From NCBI GenBank assembly GCA_022701845.1, contig JAKONS010000196.1, forward strand, positions 1-15,846: DNA of 15,846 nucleotides, read 5' to 3'. This stretch comes from Burkholderiaceae bacterium. Lineage in GTDB: Bacteria > Pseudomonadota > Gammaproteobacteria > Burkholderiales > Burkholderiaceae. Below are positions 8,001-13,533 of the stretch, piece by piece (the first letter of the stretch is position 1; the number at the start of each line of letters is the position of its first letter). The position numbers and the translations under genes are program-made. The notes below the pieces were generated by a model. That model did not search any database, was not told the origin of the DNA, and worked only from the letters and a program-made list of their open reading frames with translations.

Positions 8001-9461
8001 GCCGTTGAACGAACGATCGATTGTAGTGCTTGGATTGCCGGTAACGTTCATCGACCCAGGCAAGATCGTGTAGTGACCAGCGGCGGGAATCGCAGCAGTC
8101 GTGTAGGCGCCGAATTTTCCAGCTTCCGCACCTTCCAGGAGATCGGTCGCCTGAATATCGTATAGCCACGCCGACCCATAGCTGCGCAAATGGATGCGAA
8201 ACTGAACCGTGGCAGTGCCATCGGGCGCTCCATCGGCTCCGCGGTTCATTACCGGTGTGGACGCCTCTTTCGCGACCCCCAAGCGGGCTTGATTCGACCC
8301 GATTACGACCGTATTCGATGCGGCGACTACGGAAGAAACCCCATCGTTGTAATAACTCTGGGCAGTATTGCGAATATCACCAGAGTGACTTGCAATTACC
8401 GTGGTCGCAAACTGCATCGAGATGGATGCGTTGGTGACGACCGATGTAGGGAGTCCGATAGCGACTTCAGTCGCGAAGCGATCTTCAGTCGTCTGAAAAG
8501 TGAACTCTGGATCTCCCGGCCGTCGGTAAAGCCGAACTGCCTTCGCCGCGGTCGTCTGAAGGCTACCAACAACATACTGCGCGCCCACCGGGATGACGTC
8601 GCGCAGCAATACCAAGGTGCTTGGCCGGCCATCAACGAACAAGGCCGATCCGGTGGGAGCCAAATTACCGGTAGGTCGCGCATCTTGACCGCCGACGTTG
8701 GTGGCCGTGATGTTGAAATCGATACGGGTTTGGCCTGGCACGACTGGGCCGGAATACTGTGCTGACTTTGACAGGAGCATCACAGCACCATTTCCGATGG
8801 CGACACTGTCCTGATTGGTAACGACGATGTTCTGCAGCTTGGTGGTTATGGTCAAAGCCACACACGCATTACCAGAGGGAACGACTGGCAAATTCCCGGT
8901 AACGAGCAATGCCGTACTTTGACCGGGCGAAAGATCCAATACCCCTGCCGCGTCCAGAGCCAGTACCGAATCTGCCGCATCTGCGACACCGTTGTTATTG
9001 GTGTCCCTCAACACTTGGGCTGAGCCGAGAGCAATATTGCTCTTCGAACATCCCGGCCCGTCGGTCACCAGGTTCACGGTGTAGCTGGACGGGACATTGC
9101 CTATATTGGCAAGAACGTGGCTGAATACGACGTTCGCGCCGGGTGCCCTCGTCACCGCCTGAGTTTGGCCGAGGGTGGCGGCCTCCACTGCCATGATGGT
9201 CGCGATCACAACGTTGGAAGAAGCGGTTTCCGTTTGGGAAATGCCAGCCGGGATGTAGCTTGCTGTGGCCTGCGCTCGTATGGAGACACCTGCCGGCGCC
9301 GGGACAGCAAATGCATCCGCCGCCAGCAAAAAGCCGAACAAGCAAAGCAGGAATTTTGCTGCAACCGCAGACGCGACACCGCCTGCATATCGCCGACAGA
9401 ATTTATTCAAAAACAGATTCACTTCACCAACCTTGGTCGGCTTTTTATGCCGATTAAACAA
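2055..9461 (-). CDS. Giant exported DUF11/Ig-like repeat protein with very large C-terminal outer-membrane beta-barrel
   Basis: 2468 aa, function unknown; predicted outer-membrane/surface protein. The signal peptide has hydrophobic FLLCLFGFLLAADAFA and cleavage near A52. Modules in order: a small domain with SHVLANIGN (114-122) and Ca-type DTNNNGVADAADS (153-165); DUF11-like domains (about 392-545, 572-740, 905-1024); DPDGDGDPNNN (near 555); a carboxypeptidase-regulatory-like fold (about 745-855); an SdrD_B-like domain with GIPGVRLYLENG and TDVEGKWSFYGL (about 1029-1107); a Gly/Ser/Ala linker (about 1184-1310); Ig/Big_1-like domains (about 1318-1510). A barrel of alternating strands with tight N/D/P turns runs from about 1590 to 2397, ending VRMRVKFDETAF, and a 70-residue Pro/Ala-rich tail follows. 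Start is unusual: TTG at 9461 has GAGG nine bases upstream; GTG at 9422 (AAGG eight bases upstream) would give a cleaner signal peptide. There is no lipobox, TonB box or plug that I can see. It is last in a three-gene cluster. Confidence 0.88.
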   Translation of the reverse strand: MFNRHKKPTKVGEVNLFLNKFCRRYAGGVASAVAAKFLLCLFGFLLAADAFAVPAPAGVSIRAQATASYIPAGISQTETASSNVVIATIMAVEAATLGQTQAVTRAPGANVVFSHVLANIGNVPSSYTVNLVTDGPGCSKSNIALGSAQVLRDTNNNGVADAADSVLALDAAGVLDLSPGQSTALLVTGNLPVVPSGNACVALTITTKLQNIVVTNQDSVAIGNGAVMLLSKSAQYSGPVVPGQTRIDFNITATNVGGQDARPTGNLAPTGSALFVDGRPSTLVLLRDVIPVGAQYVVGSLQTTAAKAVRLYRRPGDPEFTFQTTEDRFATEVAIGLPTSVVTNASISMQFATTVIASHSGDIRNTAQSYYNDGVSSVVAASNTVVIGSNQARLGVAKEASTPVMNRGADGAPDGTATVQFRIHLRSYGSAWLYDIQATDLLEGAEAGKFGAYTTAAIPAAGHYTILPGSMNVTGNPSTTIDRSFNGTAANQNLLAPGSSLSPGAEAVVQFDVRVNLTGRTAALTNVSKGIAAIVPGGTPSVRDDSVDGANPDPDGDGDPNNNSSATVVSTQLPVLSLVKSASLPRRIGAGIYQLDYTLRVTNSGGALAPNVRLIDNLNCALANDLRGGTIREWELIGTPRVRNGYLAVSPGFTGKAQCNRTKEESTDAFNPPTELVLSLTDGSRSLGAGQSEEVTFTVQVTTADGTGANRVLVTNKGWAVAFDKNTVGFTSANVVAAATSTVQSVLTDPQGTVYDAVSRMPVAGAVVTYTRQSCSGGTAGPISPGELFGGAAGVYSFNSNGSVSMTTGGDGAYQFFLKSPPVSGLCTYGVSVIPPAGSAYLYPSELIPVSPGTFATCGLVVPNAGAPKGGDPTTYFTSVVAGINASGGAACEVVHNHIPLDPGNIRGLTLRKEGSKRQAELGDFLEYALTVTNKTGASITGFSFDDRLPPGFGYVSGSARMNGAVASDPKGGSGPTLTFGFPEMQLAADASATLRYRVRIGVGAPTNGDAVNRATVRAGPLTSNLAIWTVRVSGGVFSDEAFAFGKVYLDCKRDGVQGGADELGIPGVRLYLENGTFVITDVEGKWSFYGLKPITHVLRVDESTLPLGAKLAVLDSRNAGNPASRFVDLVKGEFHKADFIVQSCEKAITDEVMSRRTAIGANPATELEAQLRTRLDAEGRTQVVGDTRGMPASGQSSGIGMIGPQLGSSAPLIALPSGASGTSGGFVGAAGANGGTLGAISNGMAPQAGSLFNSVAGVRSTAKAASITSGSAVSPGALDTRSGLTSGAMLEPRSVPLLPAATPSPIELEAALASVTVNALGFVGLEDGDTVPNQSINVQVKGETGSTFRLTVDGVEINEKRVGKKATFAARDMVAWEYIGVLLKAGKNRLEIAAFDGFGNPRGNAVAINVVAPDKLGAIDIVVPESARADLRSPISVRVRLKDAAGVPVTARTQVTLESDRGRWLVDDMNPNEPGAQVFMEGGQAEFQLLPPGEPGNARLRVSAADLVEETSIALLPELRPMIGVGIVEGILDFSKRGGLPIGAMPAGAAFEAELSSLGGDSSRTRASGRAAFFFKGAVKGEYLLTAALDTDKRQKDRLFRDIRPDEFYPVYGDSAVKGFDAQSTQKLYVRIDKNRSYLLYGDFTTASSQEVRSLSQTNRTLTGMKNVYEDEKIRATTYVARTSQSQQIEEFRALGTSGPYYLSATGGEFIDNSDQIEIVVRDRNQPNVVLQRTPVVRFIDYTVESLTRRILFTRPIASVDANLNPQSIRVTYEVDSGGAKFVVAGTDVQLRVTDRLQLGVVANTDQNDANQRDLTALTALARVGDNTTVAAELVRTHSDERGSGGGGRIELRHQDEKLAVVALASKTSSTFDNPGASFSAGHTDVSARAELKIDPTLALRAETLYSKDALLTHDRKGATVSAQKKLSDNVVVEAGVRHGQSATALGTSAGFDYGRASTYNNALGSNLSAGNTTFLGAAAAANAQNDDLTTLRGRVSVQVPEVKGLQAFVEAEQDVKASDRHTVAIGANYALTDKSRAYGRYELISSLYGPYSLASTQTNNIGVLGIESAYMEGGRVYNEYRLADSIDGRSAATAIGVRNTVQVSPRIRLTGGIEHTRNLSGASNSVNTATGYSNSRLGESTALTGGAEYQEDGLKASGVLEARNGSDATTRLFSAGVGYKVNPEVSVLARSVVSDSVGQGASGGNERLLQRHQVGVAYRPVDTNVWNALARYEYKGEKVVGGGNASGAAIGTGSTFGNSSGNAVLPGKYTANIFSAHLNVNPQRGLQITSRYAAKVSHADDGSLVSRYWAQLLQGRVIQDINQDWDIGLQIGALYGQGGALQKTLGAEIGYQVYRDMWVSGGYNFVGLSDRDLTANEYTSKGAYVRMRVKFDETAFGSAPVNGETPRASAPSPASVQVPESLVRQPDAPALEMAPQLGAPVLMTPVEQYDLPPAANAPVMRGVVQR

Positions 9462-9474
9462 AAACCTTTTCCTC
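9431..9474 (-). promoter_or_regulatory. Two alternative ribosome-binding sites for the giant gene
   Basis: On the minus strand AGAGG (core at plus 9471-9474) lies nine bases before TTG 9461, and AAGG (plus 9431-9434) lies eight bases before GTG 9422. Both are in frame and no ATG is available upstream of the signal peptide. The GTG start gives MNLFLNKFCRR, a conventional signal-peptide n-region that begins with the same GTG-AAT as the preceding gene. The TTG start adds 13 residues. Confidence 0.45.
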
Positions 9475-9506
9475 TGGCGTCTTTATTCAGACGAAAGGGG
9501 GAAAGG

Positions 9507-9556
9507 CAGAGCGCGTGACGCAGTGGTCACGGCTCTGACTTGCAGGGATTACCTGC
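9507..9556 (-). other. Tandem hairpins between the 974-aa and 2468-aa genes
   Basis: The main hairpin has an outer stem CAGAGC (9507-9512) with GCTCTG (9532-9537) and an inner stem GTGAC (9515-9519) with GTCAC (9526-9530), around a six-base loop. A smaller hairpin, GCAGG (9542-9546) with CCTGC (9552-9556), lies between it and the upstream gene's stop. In the transcript the main hairpin is followed by a C/T-rich run (CCTTTCCCCCTTT), not a pure T-tract. It could be an attenuator, a partial terminator or a 3'-end stabiliser that lowers expression of the giant gene. Confidence 0.5.
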
Positions 9557-9579
9557 GCGAGAAAGTTGCCGAGGGGGAA

Positions 9580-12504
9580 TTACCGGTCGATGATTACCGT
9601 GTAATCCAGGCTGACAGTACCGCCAGGATTGAGCACATTAGCGGAACTACCGCAGCTCACTTCTGTGCCCACCGTTGCGAATACAGGAGGCGTGCCCGTG
9701 ATATTTGTCGCACTGCATTTGACCGTCGGCTGCGTTGCACTCAGCGTGGTATAGGCGGGGGCTCGATCAGTGACCGTGAGATTACCCACCGGAGCTACGC
9801 CTTCATTCACAGCCGTGACGTGGTAGTAGATGCAGCTGCCTGGCTTGACGTCGAGCTGAGCCGGTGCCGGGGTTGCGTCGGCTACCCCGTCACAGGTCTG
9901 GTCCAATGCCTGGCCTTTGTAGACCCGAATAGAACCAGTCGTGACAGTCGTCAGATCGACAACGGATGGCGAACCGCAGCTGTTAGGCGCCGCAAACACT
10001 GCGGTGACCGTTGCCAGACCGGTGGTTCCGACCGGCAAACCACCGGGGGCGCCGATACGTACAAGAATCTTCCGGGCGTTAGCTGCGCCGGTGAGAAGAG
10101 GCGTGGTTATTTGTCCCGTCACCAGCTGATCGCCAGCGCCGATCTGACCATTGCCGTCCAGATCCAGGTAGACCGCATAAGTCCACCCGGCGACGATATC
10201 TGCAGGAGCCAATGCCACTTGCAGGGTGTACGGGCCGCAGGTCTCGAGGCCGGTATTGGTCAGGATGTGCGAGTAGACGACAGAGCCGGGGCTCGACAAC
10301 TCACCGGTATTGCTACCGACCAGAAGCGCCGCGAACCTTGCAGCAGTAGATGGATTGACGGTGACCGCATCGGTCTTCGTATCGCTACCCACCACACCGG
10401 CGTTGTTCGCGGTTGTCGCCACGACTTTGAAGTAAATCTTCAATGCAGTTACCGCACCCTGCTGCGGGCCGGGTGTAACGCAAGCAGTAAACACAGCTTG
10501 GCCGTTGGATGCGATCGAACCGGTTTCGGTAATGCCGGCCGTAGCAGGCAGACAGGCGTTATCGGCGCCGGCGACAAACTTTACCGTCCAGTTGGCAGGG
10601 AGGTTGCCTGGAAAGTTCGGAGAAGCGCTTGCTGCCAGCGTGTAGGAGCGTGCTGCCACGTCATTATTGGCGACATAGAGGTTGAAACCGGTCGGTGTAC
10701 CGGGCGTGGTGGTGTTGACCGTCGTAGGTGCCGGGCTCGGGCCGGGGCCCACGTCGCCATTGGCGGTTGCACCGGCTGTTCCATTGCCAGCAGCGGTGTT
10801 CGTCAAGTCGACCAGCCCACGCGAGATGCTCGTCAGCGTGTCGAGCGTGGCGTCCTTGCGTTGCGGACTGCTCTGCGATGTACCGGTCAGCACTGCGCTG
10901 TAGTTGACGACGCCGACGGGCAGTCCGCTCGGCAGAAATGCCGCCACCACCACCGTTGTACTGCCGCCCGCCGGGAGGGGACCGGTGTCTAGCACTCCGT
11001 CGAGCGCGCCGGTGTCGTACAAGGGCGTCGCACCATCGGCACTGAACAGGAAGAACGTAGTCCCGGTGGGGAAGGATCCAGGGCTTACCGTCAGGTTGAT
11101 GGTGTCGGTCGAGTCGCCGGTGTTGTAGACCTTTTGCTCAAACTTGATGAGCGATCCCGCTACTGCCTGCGCGACCGTCGTGGTGTCGCTGGGCGTACCG
11201 TTCGGTGTCCCGGGAACCGCGTCGAGTGCGGTGACCGACGTGGAGGACACGGCTCCCACCACGACGCCGTAGCTACCCGAAACTGTATATGGCGTGGTGC
11301 CGGTTGGCGTGGTGACGGGGCCGGGGACATTGGAAGTCGCGGTTGGACCAGCATCGCCAGAGTTGTAGTAACCGATGTTGGTCGTCGACGCGGTGCCGAC
11401 CGACGCCGTGTTGTTGACCAGCACCACGAAACTCAGGGTCTGCGAAACGTTCGGCGCAATCGACGCTACGACCGCCGCGATTTTGCCGCCGCTGTATTGG
11501 TAGTCGATGCCAGAAGCATCACCCTGCGAAGCGTCGGTGAGCGCGGTACCAGGTGCACTGCTCCACACCGCCGATCCGGCGACATAGGTCAGACCGGCCG
11601 GCAACTGGTCGGTCATAGCGAATCGGCCAGCAGCTGCACCGATGTTGCTGATGGTCAATGTGTACACCGTATAGGTGCAGGTCGGCGTGGAAGCGAGAGT
11701 GGACGACCACGTGGTCTGGCATGTGGCCGAGGTCGAAGCCTTGCCGCCTACCACTGCAGCAGGCCATGCACCGCCACCCGGCGCTGCGACCGCGGGCGCG
11801 CTGATGCTCTTGCCCATGGTGAATGCGGCTCCGGTCGTCAGGTTGACAGCATCCTTGGCGCTGGCGCTCGGCGTCGCATAGAGGCCCGTCGACGCTGCGA
11901 TCGGGGTAACGGTGATCGTTGCGCTGTCATAAGGCGTAGCGCCGGTCGTTGCGGTTGCCGCAAGTGTGTACGCGACAACGAACTTGTAAACGCCATTGCC
12001 GCCGGCCGCAGTGACGGGAGCAGAGGTGGTACAGATTGCCGAGCCGGTGGTCGAGCAGAGTGGCGCCCCGCTCGGATTGCCACTGCCGTCGTCGGCAAAA
12101 ATCTCGATCTTGGAGAACAGTTTGTTGGCGCTCTCGACGGAGATATTGAAGCTGTCGGACCCGTTGCCGGTATTGGTGAGCACGTGGGGCGCGTATACCG
12201 TGCCGCCCGCCGTGACCGTCTTGGTATTGATGATGGTGGTCGTCGGTCCGGTTACTCCATCGAGGGCAAATGCCCCGACTTGCTGTACCACCGTAACCAC
12301 CGGATTGGAAGTGACGATATTTGGCTTGCCGCTGGAATCCAGAAAGCTTGCCGAAGCCGTATTACCGATATTCGTCAGCGCTGGCGGTGCAGCAGCGAAT
12401 ACTGCCGAACCTCCGAACATCAGGCCTAAGGCCATCGTGCCCGCGCCGGACCACCAAACCGGCGATGCCAGTTTCTTTCGTGGATGAGGATTTATTAAAT
12501 TCAC
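9580..12504 (-). CDS. Exported DUF11-domain repeat protein, 974 aa, function unknown
   Basis: The signal peptide has a KK n-region, hydrophobic SGAGTMALGLMFGGSAVFA and cleavage after about A37; there is no lipobox, so a soluble or surface-held protein is expected. The mature chain is almost all beta-sandwich, Thr/Ser/Ala/Gly-rich and poor in charge. A classical DUF11 domain lies at about 278-375 (TDQLPAGLTYVAGS) and a DUF11-like C-terminal domain at about 893-974 (LTVTDRAPAYTT). Related modules occur near 97-200 (PHVLTNTGNGSDSF), 450-545 (KVYNTGDSTDTINL), 617-715 and 738-835 (SHILTNTG, then the EF-hand-like DLDGNGQIGAGD at 781-792). Eight or more cysteines occur in pairs, suggesting periplasmic disulfides. 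GTG start at 12504 with GAGGA eight bases upstream. The N-terminal module resembles that of the 2468-aa protein encoded next. With no barrel or anchor of its own, it may depend on that protein for location; this is inference. Confidence 0.88.
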   Translation of the reverse strand: MNLINPHPRKKLASPVWWSGAGTMALGLMFGGSAVFAAAPPALTNIGNTASASFLDSSGKPNIVTSNPVVTVVQQVGAFALDGVTGPTTTIINTKTVTAGGTVYAPHVLTNTGNGSDSFNISVESANKLFSKIEIFADDGSGNPSGAPLCSTTGSAICTTSAPVTAAGGNGVYKFVVAYTLAATATTGATPYDSATITVTPIAASTGLYATPSASAKDAVNLTTGAAFTMGKSISAPAVAAPGGGAWPAAVVGGKASTSATCQTTWSSTLASTPTCTYTVYTLTISNIGAAAGRFAMTDQLPAGLTYVAGSAVWSSAPGTALTDASQGDASGIDYQYSGGKIAAVVASIAPNVSQTLSFVVLVNNTASVGTASTTNIGYYNSGDAGPTATSNVPGPVTTPTGTTPYTVSGSYGVVVGAVSSTSVTALDAVPGTPNGTPSDTTTVAQAVAGSLIKFEQKVYNTGDSTDTINLTVSPGSFPTGTTFFLFSADGATPLYDTGALDGVLDTGPLPAGGSTTVVVAAFLPSGLPVGVVNYSAVLTGTSQSSPQRKDATLDTLTSISRGLVDLTNTAAGNGTAGATANGDVGPGPSPAPTTVNTTTPGTPTGFNLYVANNDVAARSYTLAASASPNFPGNLPANWTVKFVAGADNACLPATAGITETGSIASNGQAVFTACVTPGPQQGAVTALKIYFKVVATTANNAGVVGSDTKTDAVTVNPSTAARFAALLVGSNTGELSSPGSVVYSHILTNTGLETCGPYTLQVALAPADIVAGWTYAVYLDLDGNGQIGAGDQLVTGQITTPLLTGAANARKILVRIGAPGGLPVGTTGLATVTAVFAAPNSCGSPSVVDLTTVTTGSIRVYKGQALDQTCDGVADATPAPAQLDVKPGSCIYYHVTAVNEGVAPVGNLTVTDRAPAYTTLSATQPTVKCSATNITGTPPVFATVGTEVSCGSSANVLNPGGTVSLDYTVIIDR

Positions 12505-12512
12505 AGAGTTGT

Positions 12513-12517
12513 TCCTC
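12513..12517 (-). promoter_or_regulatory. Ribosome-binding site supporting the GTG start at 12504
   Basis: GAGGA on the minus strand lies eight bases before the GTG. It decides the start, because the next in-frame ATG (residue 24) would delete the positively charged part of the signal peptide. Confidence 0.7.
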
Positions 12518-12582
12518 GATATGAGATCGATTGAGACAGGGGAATACGATCAATACGAAACAGGACACGCAGCAATGCCCTG

Positions 12583-12607
12583 CCGGCAAACGCTTTTGCG
12601 TTGCCGG
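12583..12607 (-). other. Strong hairpin between the 216-aa and 974-aa genes
   Basis: CCGGCAAACGC (12583-12593) pairs with GCGTTGCCGG (12598-12607) around a four-base loop, with one bulged A: about ten base pairs, mostly GC. In the transcript no T-tract follows, so full termination is unlikely. A processing site, 3' stabiliser of the first gene's mRNA, or attenuator is more likely. The 140-bp spacer otherwise shows no gene. Confidence 0.55.
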
Positions 12608-12644
12608 ATTCGCTTGAGAAAAGAAATGGGGGGTGGGCGGTGCG

Positions 12645-13295
12645 TTAGTGCGCCGAGGGCTTTGCACCGATAGCAGCAGCCGCTGCTTTCTCGCCGGACT
12701 GCAACTTAGGCAATACAGGCTCGACGGTTTCGACTTGCGCACGTGCCGAGACAGCGGTAACGCCACCGGCTGGCAACTGGCCTAGATTCCAGCGAAGCTT
12801 TCGATATTCCGTGTATGGAATCGGTACGGATTTTCCGTCGACCTTCCGAGCCAAAGGTTCGACGGCGAACTCTCCGTTGATGGTGGCAGCTTTCACCAAC
12901 TCAACAGACGGCTTGGCGCTTCGAGGAATATAGGCTAGGCCTTCGGGTATGGGCAGATCCGCAACGAGACCGCTCACTGCCTTGCCGCTCACATTGGTAT
13001 AAGTAGCTCGATACTCAAGGATATCGCCAGGCTTCACTTTGGAAGCGTCTTCCAAGACTTCCTTGCCATCCGGCGTCTTCACCACCTTCATCTGGGTCAA
13101 AGCGATTTTGACCGACTGGCCGGCAATGGCCTGGCTATTGCTTGGGATATTGGCTGCAGTACGGGCGGGGGCAGGAAGCGGCTGAGCGTAGACGCCGAAC
13201 GCCATGCCCAATGCCAAGGTTGCAACCAGAATACGCGATGCGACTTTAGCGCTTCGGCTAAGCGTGTATTGTGGAAGAAATGCATTTTCGGACAT
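12645..13295 (-). CDS. Small exported protein with one DUF11-like domain, 216 aa
   Basis: First gene of the cluster, function unknown. A Sec signal peptide has basic residues to R21, hydrophobic ILVATLALGMAFG and cleavage VYA|QP after A37. A segment VKIALTQMKVVKTPDGKEVL precedes a DUF11-like beta-sandwich (about 83-188) with KVKPGDILEYRATYTNVSGK, LPIPEGLAYIPRSAKP and LRWNLGQLPAGGVTAVSARA. The pattern 'PGD.L.Y...Y.N.s...V..L....PiPegl.Y.p.Sa' is the DUF11 type. The C-terminus is an Ala-rich tail. ATG at 13295 with GAGAG five bases upstream. It has no lipobox, membrane anchor or cysteine in the mature part. Its size and position suggest a periplasmic helper or a minor subunit for the two large proteins encoded downstream (inference). 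Confidence 0.87.
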   Translation of the reverse strand: MSENAFLPQYTLSRSAKVASRILVATLALGMAFGVYAQPLPAPARTAANIPSNSQAIAGQSVKIALTQMKVVKTPDGKEVLEDASKVKPGDILEYRATYTNVSGKAVSGLVADLPIPEGLAYIPRSAKPSVELVKAATINGEFAVEPLARKVDGKSVPIPYTEYRKLRWNLGQLPAGGVTAVSARAQVETVEPVLPKLQSGEKAAAAAIGAKPSAH

Positions 13296-13482
13296 GAAAG
13301 CTCTCGCATTAAATAGTGAATTGACGGATGCCGACGCAATGAGGGCAACGCACCAATTTAACCAAATAAAACGCCGAAGTGAGCATGCACTATCAGAAAT
13401 TACGATCGTAGTATTTGCCCGGCTTTCCTAACCGCTTGATACTTGTGGAGAGCTTGGACACTGCATTAGTAAAAGCCCATGA
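13296..13482 (-). promoter_or_regulatory. Probable promoter region of the three-gene DUF11/barrel cluster
   Basis: This gene-free stretch between the nlpD terminator and the first cluster gene is AT-richer than its surroundings and must hold the cluster promoter if the terminator works. It contains a perfect 10-bp palindrome TACGATCGTA (13401-13410). The closest sigma-70-like pair is TTGCGT (13334-13339) and TATTTA (13310-13315) with an 18-base spacer, but that would leave a leader of only about eight bases and overlap the ribosome-binding site, so I do not trust it. No clear operator could be assigned. Confidence 0.45.
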
Positions 13483-13507
13483 AAAACGGACCCGAAGGTC
13501 CGTTTTC
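13482..13507 (-). terminator. Intrinsic terminator of the surE-pcm-nlpD operon
   Basis: In the minus-strand transcript the stem ACGGACC / GGTCCGT closes a TTCG tetraloop and is followed by TTTTT, extended by an A-tract on the 5' side. It lies 27 bases after the nlpD stop. The sequence is nearly symmetric and could also act in the other direction. It separates the housekeeping operon from the DUF11/barrel cluster. Confidence 0.9.
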
Positions 13508-13533
13508 GACATGCTGAATCGATTGCCCCGTCG

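Noticed and set aside
2055..9461. Classical autotransporter (type Va) or TonB-dependent receptor
   Set aside because: The passenger-then-barrel order fits an autotransporter, but the barrel region of about 800 residues is far beyond 12 strands. No TonB box or plug domain was seen before the barrel, and a tail follows it.
9265..10992. Long plus-strand open frame (575 codons) opposite the 974-aa gene and the 5' end of the giant gene
   Set aside because: Arg/Cys/His-rich, without recognisable domains, and spanning two minus-strand genes with clear signal peptides and domains. It is a shadow frame of high-GC DNA.
11134..12429. Plus-strand open frame of 431 codons opposite the 974-aa gene
   Set aside because: Arg/Gly/Cys-rich translation lacking a fold pattern; antisense to a well-supported DUF11 coding region.
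12627..12640. G-run near the 3' end of the small DUF11 gene as a G-quadruplex
   Set aside because: Only GGGGGG-T-GGG-C-GG is present, one tract short of four clean G3 tracts.
2055..13295. Prophage, insertion sequence or CRISPR array as explanation for the accessory cluster
   Set aside because: No transposase, integrase, tRNA, terminal inverted repeats, direct-repeat boundaries or regularly spaced repeats were found around or within the cluster.
13310..13339. TTGCGT / TATTTA pair as the cluster promoter
   Set aside because: The implied start would leave a leader of about eight bases and put the Shine-Dalgarno at the transcript's 5' end.
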